Below are positions 1 through 8,222 of a stretch of DNA of 15,385 nt, piece by piece. The stretch comes from Clostridia bacterium (GTDB lineage: Bacteria > Bacillota_A > Clostridia > Christensenellales > Aristaeellaceae). The stretch spans positions 1-15,385 of the forward strand of contig JAFXSH010000114.1 of the NCBI GenBank assembly GCA_017525805.1, given 5' to 3'. The notes below the pieces were generated by a model. The model was not told the origin of the DNA. It did not search any database and saw only the letters and a list, made by a program, of their open reading frames with translations. The first letter of the stretch is position 1. Each line of letters begins with the position of its first letter. Position numbers and translations under genes: made by a program.

Positions 1-441
1 GATGGCGATGCGCTGCTTCTGTCCGCCGGAAAGCTCGTCCGGGTAGTTCAGCGCCTTTTCAGCCAAACCCACTGTGCGCAGCAGCCGCATCCCTTCGTCA
101 TAGGCTTCCTGCTTGCTTTTTCCCAGCAAATCCATGGGCGCCAGCATGATGTTTTCGATGACGGTCAGATGCCCGAACAGGTTGAAGGATTGGAACACCA
201 TGCCCATCTTCTGCCGCACCTTGCCCAAATCGCATTTGGGATCGGTCACGTCGGTTCCGTCCACCCAGATATGGCCCTCCGTGGGCTTTTCCAGCAGGTT
301 GATGCAGCGCAGCAGCGTGCTTTTCCCCGTTCCGGAGGGGCCGATGACGGAAATCACGTCCCCGTCGTGGATTTCTACCGACACGTCTTTCAGGGGCGTC
401 ACGTTGGGATAAACTTTTTTCAGATGCTCGATCTTAATCAT
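1..441 (-). CDS. Polar amino-acid ABC transporter ATP-binding protein (GlnQ/HisP type), 3' part cut by window edge
   Basis: The 147 visible codons are the N-terminal half of an ABC ATPase that would power import by the permease encoded just upstream. Visible are an A-loop Tyr11, the Walker A motif GPSGTGKST at residues 34-42 (Lys40), the Q-loop in VFQSFNLF with Gln84, and the signature LSGGQKQR at 137-144. The phrases NLFGHLTVIENI and LLRCINLLEKP are typical of the polar amino-acid family (GlnQ, HisP, ArtP). Walker B, the D-loop and the switch His lie beyond the window. The ATG at 441-439 overlaps the TAA of the receptor-permease gene in an ATGATTAA arrangement (8 shared bases), so the two are translationally coupled and almost certainly form one transporter. 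Family assignment is firm; the substrate cannot be read from the ATPase. Confidence 0.95.
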   Translation of the reverse strand, partial: MIKIEHLKKVYPNVTPLKDVSVEIHDGDVISVIGPSGTGKSTLLRCINLLEKPTEGHIWVDGTDVTDPKCDLGKVRQKMGMVFQSFNLFGHLTVIENIMLAPMDLLGKSKQEAYDEGMRLLRTVGLAEKALNYPDELSGGQKQRIAI

Positions 442-3400
442 GGATATTCACCCCCTTGAGAATGTTTTCTGGCTTGCGCTTTTTGGGATTCATGCGAATC
501 TGGATCTTGCTGACCAGGAAGCACAGCAGCCCTTCCAGGATGAAATAGATCACCGTCACCGCGATCAGGGGGAAGAACGCTTCATACGTGCGGCTGCGCA
601 CGATGTCGCCCATCTTCGTCAGATCCTGCACGGCGATGTAGCCCACGATGGCCGTGGCCTTGATCAGGCCCACGATCTCGCCCTTATAGGCGGGCAGGAT
701 GTGCGGGATGGCCTGGGGCAGGATGATGCGGAAGAAGGTGCGCCGGTTGGCGTAGCCCAAAGCATATGCCGCTTCATACTGGCCCTGGTCGATGGCGCCA
801 ACGCCCATTTTCAGCAGCCCGAACACCGCCGCGCCGAAGGCGAGCGTAAACCCGATCACCGCCACGAAAATACCGCTGATGGCCACGGAACCGAAGATGA
901 TGTAATACAGGATCATGAGCAGCACCACCATGGGCATGCCCTGCACCAGCCACATGGAAAACCGGGTGGCGCCGTTGGCGACGATGTTCCCGTTCCGGCA
1001 GAGCATGAACACCAGGAAGCCCAGGGCTGTGCCAAACAGGATAGACAGGACAGTGATGAGCAGGGTGGTCAGCACGCCGTTCTCAAACAGCTCCCAGCGA
1101 TTTTCCCGGATGAATGTCTTATTGAAGCTGGCCACGATGCCGTCCCAGAAGGATTCCTGCTGGACAGCGGAGGACGCAGTCTGCTGTTCCTCCGTCAATA
1201 CAGCCGGCGCCGTGTCGCCGGAAAAATTCGGCTCAGAGGACAGCGCCGATTCCGCGCGTACCCCTACGGCAATGCCGCCGTAATAGTTGGGAGAGCTGAA
1301 CAGTACGCTTTCGGCCCGTTCCTCCGTAATGGTGATGCAAGAGGAAGCAAAATCGCACTTGCCGCTCTGCACAGATGGAAGGATACCGCCAAAATCCATG
1401 GGCATGATCTCTAAAGCGTAGCCGTATGCCTGGCAGAATCGGGCAGCTACGTCCACATCGTAGCCCACGATCTTATTATCCTTCATGTAGGTAAAGGGGA
1501 TCATGGACAAGTCAACCGCCATGCGCAGCGTGCCGTTGGTCGCGGGCAGACTTGCGAAGTCCATCACCGTGCGCTTTCCATCGTCTTTGCCGAACCAGAC
1601 GGCGTCGATTTCCTTCATGGTTCCGTCTGCCCACAGCTTTTCCAGAAATTCGCTGTATTGGCCGCACAGCGTCTGGCCCGCTTCCGTCTTGGGGAACACG
1701 GCGGCCAGGTTGCTTTCATCCAGATACTCGTCCAGGATCACCAGTTGCGGGTTTTCGATTTTCAGGAAGCGAAGGGTGGGTTCATCCATGCACCCGGCTT
1801 CCAGCTTCCCGGCATTCATCGCCGCCAGCACGTCGGTCACAGTGTTGAAATAATAAATTTGCGCGTCCGGCAGCCGCGCTTCGGCCAGCGCCCCGCAGAT
1901 GGTGCCCGTCTGCACGCCGATTCGGGCGTTTGCCAGATCGTCCAGCGAAGCGATGCCCGCGCTGGCCGTCTGCTGTGCGGATGCCGCTGCTTTACTCTTG
2001 AGAATCGCCATCACCGTGCCGCCGGTATAATAGGGATCGGAGAAGTAAACGCTTTCCTTCCGTTCCTCTGTGATGGTCAGCCCGGCGGCGGCAAAGTCCG
2101 CTTTCCCGGACTGAATGGCGGGCAGGATGCCATCAAACAGCATGGGAACCACTTTCAGTCCGTACCCGTTCGCTTCGCAGAACCGTGCGATCATGTCAAT
2201 TTCCAGGCCAACCACTTCGTCGCTCCGGTAATAGTTCATGGGAGCGTAGGCTCCTTCCGTCGCCAGGGTCAATACGCCGTTTGGCGCGGGGAAGGAGGCG
2301 TAATCCGTCACGGTCTTTTCGCTTTCCGGGCCGTCCGTCCATTTCTGGGTGATTGCTGTCAGTTCCCCGCTCTCCTTTACGTCCGCGAGCCAGGCGTTGA
2401 TTTCCGCAAGCAGCTTTTCTCCGGCTTCCGTTTTGGGCATGGCGATGCCGAAATCAAAATCGTCCATGCGGTCTTCCAGAACGGTAAGCTTATCGTTCTC
2501 CGCCGCCATCAGCCGGATCACCGGCTCGTCGCCCGGGAAAGCGTCGATCTTGTTGGCTTCCAGTGCTGCGGCCATATCGGGATAGGAATTGAAATAGCTG
2601 ATGGCAGCGTCCGGCAGCGTTTCCAGCACAATTTCGTCAAAAGTGGTACCGGTCTGTACGCCGATGCGCTTGCCGTTCAAATCCTGTAAGGAAGCATAGC
2701 CGGAAGCAGCCGAAGCGGTGGATGAAGCGTCCTTTTGCTTCAAAACCGCCGCCGTGTTCCCGCTGTAAAGGATCGGCATGCCAAACAGCACCATCTCCGC
2801 CCGTTCGTCGGTAATGGTGATACCGCAGGAAGCAAAATCACATTTTCCATTCTGAACGGATGCCAGCACCCCATCGAAGGCGGAATTGACGATTTTCAGC
2901 CGGTAGCCGTTTGCTTCGCAGAACCTGGCGGCAATATCCACGTCATACCCCACGATCCTGCCATCCTTCACGTAAGCACAGGGCATGAGGGTGGCGTCCA
3001 CCGCCATGGTCAGGGTACCGTTCACATCCGGCAGGGCTTCATAGTCCAGCACGGTTCTCAGGCTTTCGTCCTTTCCTAACCATACCTCCTGAAGCGCGTC
3101 CATCGTTCCGTCCGCCCACAGCTTTTGCACAAACGCATTGTATTCCTCGCAGAGCGCACGCCCCTTCTCGCTTTTGGTAAACATCGGAGCTAAGGAAATA
3201 CTGGAAAACTTTTCTGTCAGCACTTCCAGGTCGTCGTTTTCTATTTGCAGGTAGCGCAACATGATTTCATCCGATACGATGGCGTCTACCTTTCCGGCGC
3301 GCAGCATGGCCAGCTCATCCGCCATGTTGTTGGCATGGACGATGGTTGCGTCGGGCAAGCGCGCTTCCGCCTCCGTGGCGCAGGTGGTGCCGGTCAGTAC

Positions 3401-5020
3401 GCCGATGCGCTTGCCGTTCAAGGCGTCCAGGCCAGAAACCGTACTCTGCCCGGAAGGGTCGGCGCTTTGCGCTGTCTGGGCGGGCGCATCCGCTTTCCGC
3501 ACAGCCAGCACAATCCCGCCCTGATAGAAGGGTTCGGAAAAGCTGATGCTTTCCTTGCGTTCCTCGGTGATTGCCATGGAGGAGGCGCACATATCGTATT
3601 TGCCGCTGACCAGACCGGGCATACGGGCGGAAAAGTCCACGTCCGCGATGACCGGCGTGTAGCCAAAGCGGCGGCAGAACATCTCCACCAATTCAATGGA
3701 CAGGCCGACATACTGATTATCCTTCACATAGGAGAAAGGCACGTCGGTGGCAGTGGTCACGACGTTCAATTTGCCATTTTCGCCGGAGTATCCGTTCTTC
3801 AAGTCCACGACCTTTACTGCTTCGTCTTCGCCGAACCACTTATCGCCCAGCGCTTCCAGGGTGCCGTCGGCCTTGATTTCCGCCAGCATTTCATTGAACT
3901 GCCTCCGCAGCATATCCGGCCGCTGTCCGCTCTTGCCAAAACCGAAGGCGTATTCGTCGCTGACCAGTTTTTCGGGCAGATAGGTAATTTCCGGCACCTC
4001 GCCCACCAGGATGCGCAGCGCCGGTTCGTCGCCCAGGAAGCCGTCGATTTTCTGATTGATCAGAGCGGCGGCCACGTCGGTGTAGCTGTTATAGTAGAGG
4101 TATTCGCTGCTGGGAAAGAATTGCAGCGTGGGCGCTTCAAAGCTGGTGCCCGTCACGATGCCCATGCGCTTGACATCCATCGGAGAAGATACGGAGGTCT
4201 CCTCTTTTTCCGCCGTTTTCGCGGCAACATCCATTTTCCGCACAGCCAGCACGATACCGCCCTGATAATAGGGGTCGGAAAAATTGATGCTCTCCCTGCG
4301 TTCTTCCGTGATCGTCAGAGGCGCGGCGCACATATCATATTTTCCGGTGACGATGCCGGGGATTCGGGCCGCAACGTCCACATCCTCAATAGATGGGGTA
4401 TAGCCATACCTGCGGCAGAACATTTCCGTAAGTTCAATGGCGATGCCTGCCATTTTCCCATCCTTGATATAAGAAAAGGGGATGCTCGTGCAGCTGGTGA
4501 CCACGTTCAGCGTGCCGTTTTCGCCGCTGAATCCCGTCAGATCCACCGTTTTCACGGCCTCGTCGTCGCCGAACCACTTGTCATACAGGGCGTTCAGGGT
4601 GCCGTTCGTCATGATCTGCGACAGCATTTCATTGAACTGGCCCCTGATCCTGTCCGCCCGTTGGCTGTTCTTTCCAAAGCCGAAAGCGTAATCGTCCTGC
4701 GTGATTTTTTTCGACAGGTAAGTGATCTCCGGCACTTCCTTGCAAATCATGCGGATCACCGGCTCGTCGGCCAGAAAACCGTCGATCTTATTGCTGACCA
4801 GGGCGGTGACCACGTCGCTGTTGGTGCCGAAATACAGGTATTGGCTGTCCGGGAAGTATTGCAGCGTGGGCGCTTCAAAGCTGGTTCCCGTCACGATGCC
4901 CATCCGTTTGCCGTTCAAGTCTTCCCGGCTGGCGATCCAGCCGCCGGCGCTTTCCGCACAGGCCGACCCTAACCATAGCAGCAGGAACAGCAACAGGAAG
5001 CACAGAATTCTTTTTTTCAC
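434..5020 (-). CDS. Amino-acid ABC transporter: five tandem SBP_bac_3 receptor units fused to an HisM/GlnP-type permease
   Basis: This 1528-residue protein combines extracellular solute receptors and the membrane channel of a polar amino-acid importer. Residues 1-22 form a signal peptide or first membrane anchor ending in ACA. Five receptor units follow at about 36-262, 284-509, 535-764, 781-1010 and 1029-1256. Each starts with lobe-2 sequence (KRxGxxTGT, an Asp-Glu pair in the D...DEP stretch, then KWFG or similar) and ends with lobe-1 sequence (FSYxKDG, G...E/D...FC, ITxER, FSDPYY). All five keep the lobe-1 Arg of ITxER and the lobe-2 TGT that normally hold the amino-acid carboxylate. The permease domain covers about 1305-1510 with the coupling motif EAAYALGY...LPQAIPHILP at 1416-1443. 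Translation starts at a GTG preceded by AAAGGG. Fusion of receptor and permease is known (lactococcal GlnP has two receptors); five lobe-inverted units is unusual. The ligand may differ per unit. Confidence 0.93.
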   Translation of the reverse strand: MKKRILCFLLLFLLLWLGSACAESAGGWIASREDLNGKRMGIVTGTSFEAPTLQYFPDSQYLYFGTNSDVVTALVSNKIDGFLADEPVIRMICKEVPEITYLSKKITQDDYAFGFGKNSQRADRIRGQFNEMLSQIMTNGTLNALYDKWFGDDEAVKTVDLTGFSGENGTLNVVTSCTSIPFSYIKDGKMAGIAIELTEMFCRRYGYTPSIEDVDVAARIPGIVTGKYDMCAAPLTITEERRESINFSDPYYQGGIVLAVRKMDVAAKTAEKEETSVSSPMDVKRMGIVTGTSFEAPTLQFFPSSEYLYYNSYTDVAAALINQKIDGFLGDEPALRILVGEVPEITYLPEKLVSDEYAFGFGKSGQRPDMLRRQFNEMLAEIKADGTLEALGDKWFGEDEAVKVVDLKNGYSGENGKLNVVTTATDVPFSYVKDNQYVGLSIELVEMFCRRFGYTPVIADVDFSARMPGLVSGKYDMCASSMAITEERKESISFSEPFYQGGIVLAVRKADAPAQTAQSADPSGQSTVSGLDALNGKRIGVLTGTTCATEAEARLPDATIVHANNMADELAMLRAGKVDAIVSDEIMLRYLQIENDDLEVLTEKFSSISLAPMFTKSEKGRALCEEYNAFVQKLWADGTMDALQEVWLGKDESLRTVLDYEALPDVNGTLTMAVDATLMPCAYVKDGRIVGYDVDIAARFCEANGYRLKIVNSAFDGVLASVQNGKCDFASCGITITDERAEMVLFGMPILYSGNTAAVLKQKDASSTASAASGYASLQDLNGKRIGVQTGTTFDEIVLETLPDAAISYFNSYPDMAAALEANKIDAFPGDEPVIRLMAAENDKLTVLEDRMDDFDFGIAMPKTEAGEKLLAEINAWLADVKESGELTAITQKWTDGPESEKTVTDYASFPAPNGVLTLATEGAYAPMNYYRSDEVVGLEIDMIARFCEANGYGLKVVPMLFDGILPAIQSGKADFAAAGLTITEERKESVYFSDPYYTGGTVMAILKSKAAASAQQTASAGIASLDDLANARIGVQTGTICGALAEARLPDAQIYYFNTVTDVLAAMNAGKLEAGCMDEPTLRFLKIENPQLVILDEYLDESNLAAVFPKTEAGQTLCGQYSEFLEKLWADGTMKEIDAVWFGKDDGKRTVMDFASLPATNGTLRMAVDLSMIPFTYMKDNKIVGYDVDVAARFCQAYGYALEIMPMDFGGILPSVQSGKCDFASSCITITEERAESVLFSSPNYYGGIAVGVRAESALSSEPNFSGDTAPAVLTEEQQTASSAVQQESFWDGIVASFNKTFIRENRWELFENGVLTTLLITVLSILFGTALGFLVFMLCRNGNIVANGATRFSMWLVQGMPMVVLLMILYYIIFGSVAISGIFVAVIGFTLAFGAAVFGLLKMGVGAIDQGQYEAAYALGYANRRTFFRIILPQAIPHILPAYKGEIVGLIKATAIVGYIAVQDLTKMGDIVRSRTYEAFFPLIAVTVIYFILEGLLCFLVSKIQIRMNPKKRKPENILKGVNIHD
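1253..4915 (-). repeat. Five-fold intragenic repeat of the receptor unit
   Basis: Units of about 680-690 bases lie at 4235-4915, 3494-4171, 2729-3418, 1991-2680 and 1253-1936. They are separated by short variable linkers rich in Ala, Ser, Thr and Gln. Units 1 and 2 are the closest pair: at 4861-4910 and about 4123-4172 the DNA is nearly identical over roughly 40 bases. Units 3 and 5 share an AEARLPDA phrase that the others lack. The repeats are diverged enough that the gene should be stable, except perhaps between units 1 and 2. Confidence 0.9.
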
Positions 5021-5122
5021 AGTTTACACCCTTTCTGTCGTTATGCTCATTTATCCAACATGTTTCTGAATGCTATTTTCGACAAGCCATCATGGTTTTC
5101 CTGCCGGATGGGATCAGGTTGT

Positions 5123-6031
5123 TTATTCCAGAAACTTTTCCCGAAGCGCTTGAATTTCCGCTTCCGTCACGCCTAATTCCTGGGTGATGTAACCCAGGGG
5201 CGAACCGTAGGTTTCGGTCATCCACTGGATGGCATTTTCCATGAACTCGGGAAACACCTGATCCATGGATTTCATGAACGTTTCCAGTTCATCTTCCCCG
5301 ACGCCGTTTTCGATCAGGTATTCCCGTTCCTCGGCGATCAGGGCCGCATTGTATTTATTGGTCAGCATGAAATCTGCCATGACGGTTTCTTCGTCCGCGC
5401 CCAAAGCAAACAGAATCAGCATGGCCCCGCAGCCCGTTCGATCCTTCCCCTGGGAGCAGTGGAACAAGAGAGCCCGGTCTTCCGGCAGCGCCAGCAACGC
5501 TTGGAAAAACTGGCTGTACCCGGCCTTGCCCACGTCGGAGGAAAGGAAATCCACATATATCTGATCGGTGAAGTCGCCGTATTTCATGAACAGGCGGATC
5601 TCGGTAATTTTATCGATCTCGACGCCCTGCGCCTCCAGGGCAGCGATTTCTGCTTTCAGTTCTTCCGAGGGGCCCATGCTTTCATCCAGAATATGAATAT
5701 TCAGGTATTCTACACCCTCCATCTCCGGGTCGGGCGCTCTTTCCACCTCGTCGTCGCCCCGGAAATCCACATCCACGGCCAGATGATAGACCGAGCGCAG
5801 CCTTTTCATATCCTCCTCCGTGGCGTTTGCCAATTTGGCCGTGCGCAGCAGCACGCCCCGCTTCACCATTCTTCCGTCCTTCGTCTCGTAGCCGCCCAAT
5901 TCACGGGCATTTCCAACACCGGTAAGAGAAAGAGACTGGCTGTTTTCGGAAACCTCCGCCTTGCAGGCGGCGCAGAAAAGAAGCGACAGAAAAAGCGCAA
6001 TGCTTAAGCTGTATTTCAACATCTTTTTCAT
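5123..6031 (-). CDS. Exported tyrosine-phosphatase-like protein (Y_phosphatase3 family)
   Basis: The 302-residue product has the CX5R cysteine-phosphatase signature HCSQGKDRTG, with Cys192 as predicted nucleophile and Arg198 as phosphate-binding residue. The N-terminal part reads GVGNARELGGY...G...RGVLLRTAKL...DFRGDDE, the usual layout of the bacterial DSP/PTP family that includes Listeria LipA and mycobacterial PtpB. These act on phosphotyrosine and often on phosphoinositides. Residues 1-25 are a Sec signal; Cys23 in FCAAC may be a lipidated Cys, but the residue at -3 is not the usual Leu, so a soluble secreted form is possible. I chose the ATG at 6031 because GAGGGCGG lies 5-9 bases upstream; an in-frame TTG at 6046 overlaps a remnant stop codon and has no such site. 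The receptor-permease gene starts 102 bases downstream. Substrate unknown. Confidence 0.88.
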   Translation of the reverse strand: MKKMLKYSLSIALFLSLLFCAACKAEVSENSQSLSLTGVGNARELGGYETKDGRMVKRGVLLRTAKLANATEEDMKRLRSVYHLAVDVDFRGDDEVERAPDPEMEGVEYLNIHILDESMGPSEELKAEIAALEAQGVEIDKITEIRLFMKYGDFTDQIYVDFLSSDVGKAGYSQFFQALLALPEDRALLFHCSQGKDRTGCGAMLILFALGADEETVMADFMLTNKYNAALIAEEREYLIENGVGEDELETFMKSMDQVFPEFMENAIQWMTETYGSPLGYITQELGVTEAEIQALREKFLE

Positions 6032-6036
6032 GGTGT

Positions 6037-6044
6037 CCGCCCTC
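6037..6044 (-). promoter_or_regulatory. Ribosome binding site fixing the phosphatase start
   Basis: GAGGGCGG on the minus strand lies 5 bases before the ATG at 6031. It supports this start over the in-frame TTG at 6046, which the site itself partly overlaps. Confidence 0.6.
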
Positions 6045-6229
6045 AATACATCGATTTTATTTCTTGATATGCTGGAAAGCCATTGGCATCCTTCATCCGG
6101 ATGCCTTCCACGTTCAGTTCGCCGATGCCTTCCTGATCGTGGCGTTTCTCAAAGCCCAGTTCCTCAACAGTTGAACGATGGAGCGGCGTCCTTGGTGATG
6201 ATCCGCGGGTTAAAGGTGGTGATTTTTAT
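6043..6229 (-). pseudogene. Broken, truncated VOC-family (glyoxalase/bleomycin-resistance fold) gene
   Basis: Between the C26-HAD gene and the phosphatase gene lie about 60 codons of coding-like sequence with no intact frame. Reading from 6229, the codons give KITTFNPRIITKDAAP; the reading then shifts near 6173 and again near 6167, and continues as EELGFEKRHDQEGIGELN and RMKDANGF before ending at a TGA at 6043-6045. Restoring one base at each of the two points gives a smooth VOC N-terminus of the form FNPRIITKDAAP-VQLFEELGFEKRH-...-RMKDANGF, a phrase I recognise from clostridial VOC proteins of about 125 residues. The position of the start codon is ATA, not ATG, and the C-terminal half is missing, so this is a decayed gene rather than a sequencing slip. 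The family call rests on memory of the motif. Confidence 0.6.
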
Positions 6230-6235
6230 GTTATG

Positions 6236-8173
6236 TCACTTGGCGGCAGCGTTTGCGTCCTTTTCCACGCCGGGAGCGTAGATGGTGGCAAAATCATCCC
6301 GCATGGAGATGGTGCCTATGCCCTGCGCATTGTAGCCCTCGATCTTGGCTTGGGCGCTTTCATAATCGCCCCATTCCCGCGCTTCGTCGTCCGCCAGGAC
6401 GATGTAGGAAAGGGCGGGATAGGGATTATCAGTTACCACGTATTCGCACATGGCCACATCCCCGGAGCTGTTGCCGAAAGCCAGCACCGGCTGCTGGCCG
6501 ATCTCCCGCACAATGGCGTCCACCTTGGACATTTTGGCGTTTTCGCCGTAATAGGTGCCGTCGAACACCACCTTGTCCGTGCTTTTGAAGGTGTAATCCC
6601 CGTCGGCGGTATCGCCCTGGCCCGTGGCGGTGTAGCCGTATTCCGTGCCGATGACGTAAGCGGGGGCAATGTCCAGCGTATCCTTCACGATGGCACGGAC
6701 GATGTTGCGCTCGGTTGCGGTGACGATGTAGACGGTGAAATCATTGGCCCTCAGATAGTTCACCAGCTCCACCATGGGCTGATAGAACGCTTCGCCCCGG
6801 GTCATGCCCGTGAAGCCCTCCGCTTCGGAATCCATGAAGCCCTTCACGTACTCCCCAAGCTCGGCGGGGGTCATGCCCGCGTAGGCAATTGCGGCGGCGG
6901 CAGCCTGCCGGGTGCTGATCCCCGAGGGCTTTTCCTGCCATTTGGTGTCCACGATCTCCTGGGCCACGGCCACCACGTCCTCAGTGGGCGTGTAATCGGG
7001 ATTGTTAAGGGCATAGTCCACAAATACCATGTATTCAAAGCACCGGGGATAGGTTTCGCACATGAGGGTACCGTCTAAATCGAACACGGCGATACGATCC
7101 TCTACGGGGATGTAGCTTTCTCTGGTTTCATCCGTAATGGCGGCGATATAGTCCATGAGCGCGGCTTTTGGTTCCGCGCCCGCGCTCCAGGAAGGCAGCT
7201 TCAAATAAGCTTCGTCGACGATGTATTGGAAAATGGACAGGGCTGTTTTATCGTCCATATAGTCGTCCTTGTTGGCGGCATCGTCTAAGTTTTTCACCAA
7301 AGCGGCTTCGGGATGGAATTGCAGGCCCACGGCAAAGGTCTTATCGGTTCTTTCCAGGGCTTCAATCATGGAAACGCCGTTCGTTTCCGTGTAACCGGTC
7401 ACGGTGAGCCGGGTATGATCCACATTTTTTACCGCCTGGTGATGCCAGGAGGGGCAGCCGGTAAGCGTATCCGTACCAACGATGTCATAAAGTCGGGAAC
7501 CCTTCGCCACCCGCACGGTATGAGGCGCGTAATCCCGGTAGCTTTCGGGGGTGGCCTTCTGGTTGCGGTGGGTATAGTCATACGCGATGCCCTGATTCTC
7601 AAACCAGGTGGGAATGTCCTGAATGACCTCTCCGCCGGAGATGACGCCCAGCATCTGCGCGCCACGGCAGAAGCCCATGAGGGGAATATCGCAGTCCAGG
7701 CAGTAGGCCATGGTCAGATAGTCCGATACGTCCCGCTCGGCGTTGTAGTCGATTTCCGCCTCGATGCCGTGCCATTCTTCGGGGGTATAGTACAGGGTGG
7801 GGCTGATGTCCTCGCCTCCGGTAAACAGCACGATGCTCACGTTCCCCACGGCTTCCGCCGCGTTGGAGCCATGCCAGGTATTGCATTTCACATACTTGGC
7901 GCTGATCTCGTCCAGCATGCCGATCTCTGTTTTACCGCTGACCAGGCGGCCTTCCGCGTCGTAGCATAAATCAGCAGAAAACACCTGATCCAGCATGACC
8001 CATTCGCCGCCCGCCGCTTCCACGGAGCGGCATACGTTGGTAAAGAACTCCGAATCCGTGTCGGCCCGCCATGCGATGCCGACCACGGTTTTTTGAGACG
8101 CCTCAGCCAGCGAAACGCCGCAGACGATTACCAGCAGAACAAATCCAAGCAGCAGCGAAAAAAACTTTTTCAT
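6236..8173 (-). CDS. Exported fusion: peptidase C26 / class I amidotransferase-like hydrolase plus HAD phosphatase
   Basis: The 645-residue product starts with a Sec signal peptide (cleavage likely after SLA at 23). Residues 28-320 are a peptidase C26 (PuuD-like gamma-glutamyl hydrolase) domain: the LFTGGEDISP oxyanion strand at about 116-125, nucleophile elbow GFCRGAQ with Cys169, and QFHPEA with His287 and Glu289 complete the triad. Family members cleave gamma-glutamyl amide bonds, as in gamma-glutamyl-GABA. Residues 358-605 are a HAD phosphatase: FDLDGT with Asp365 and Asp367, VTATER at 484-489, a Lys near 550, and GNSSGD with Asp572. All key residues of both domains are present, so both are probably active outside the membrane. 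AGGAGG lies 9 bases before the ATG. The first 93 residues match the neighbouring acid phosphatase at about 77 positions. The substrate is unknown; a molecule carrying both a gamma-glutamyl and a phosphate group is only a speculation. Confidence 0.9.
   Translation of the reverse strand: MKKFFSLLLGFVLLVIVCGVSLAEASQKTVVGIAWRADTDSEFFTNVCRSVEAAGGEWVMLDQVFSADLCYDAEGRLVSGKTEIGMLDEISAKYVKCNTWHGSNAAEAVGNVSIVLFTGGEDISPTLYYTPEEWHGIEAEIDYNAERDVSDYLTMAYCLDCDIPLMGFCRGAQMLGVISGGEVIQDIPTWFENQGIAYDYTHRNQKATPESYRDYAPHTVRVAKGSRLYDIVGTDTLTGCPSWHHQAVKNVDHTRLTVTGYTETNGVSMIEALERTDKTFAVGLQFHPEAALVKNLDDAANKDDYMDDKTALSIFQYIVDEAYLKLPSWSAGAEPKAALMDYIAAITDETRESYIPVEDRIAVFDLDGTLMCETYPRCFEYMVFVDYALNNPDYTPTEDVVAVAQEIVDTKWQEKPSGISTRQAAAAAIAYAGMTPAELGEYVKGFMDSEAEGFTGMTRGEAFYQPMVELVNYLRANDFTVYIVTATERNIVRAIVKDTLDIAPAYVIGTEYGYTATGQGDTADGDYTFKSTDKVVFDGTYYGENAKMSKVDAIVREIGQQPVLAFGNSSGDVAMCEYVVTDNPYPALSYIVLADDEAREWGDYESAQAKIEGYNAQGIGTISMRDDFATIYAPGVEKDANAAAK
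7895..8173 (-). repeat. Paralogous 5' segment, copy 1
   Basis: These 93 codons of the C26-HAD gene align without gaps to 10042-10320 of the acid phosphatase gene. About 77 of 93 residues are identical, and similarity extends through the ribosome binding site. It marks a gene duplication within the locus. Confidence 0.9.
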
Positions 8174-8188
8174 TTCCCTGATCCTCCT

Positions 8189-8222
8189 GTTTCTGTTTAT
8201 CTGATTGGTTGTTTCTGTTTAT
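8189..8222. repeat. Short direct repeat of 12 bases, period 22
   Basis: GTTTCTGTTTAT occurs at 8189-8200 and again at 8211-8222, across the junction between the small membrane protein's stop codon and the ribosome binding site of the C26-HAD gene. It has no recognisable function and may be chance or replication slippage. Confidence 0.5.

Noticed and set aside
3245..4972. Long open frame of 575 codons on the plus strand
   Set aside because: It lies fully antisense to the receptor-permease gene, has a composition typical of a mirrored frame (His, Gln, Arg, Gly rich), no motif and no plausible ribosome binding site. The long plus-strand frames at 440-1414, 1658-2689, 9232-10524 and 14288-15064 are the same kind of shadow.
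434..5020. The receptor-permease gene might be 5'-truncated, since it starts with a lobe 2
   Set aside because: A normal signal peptide, a GTG and a ribosome binding site precede the first lobe 2, so the lobe 2-first order is original. The repeat register supports this.
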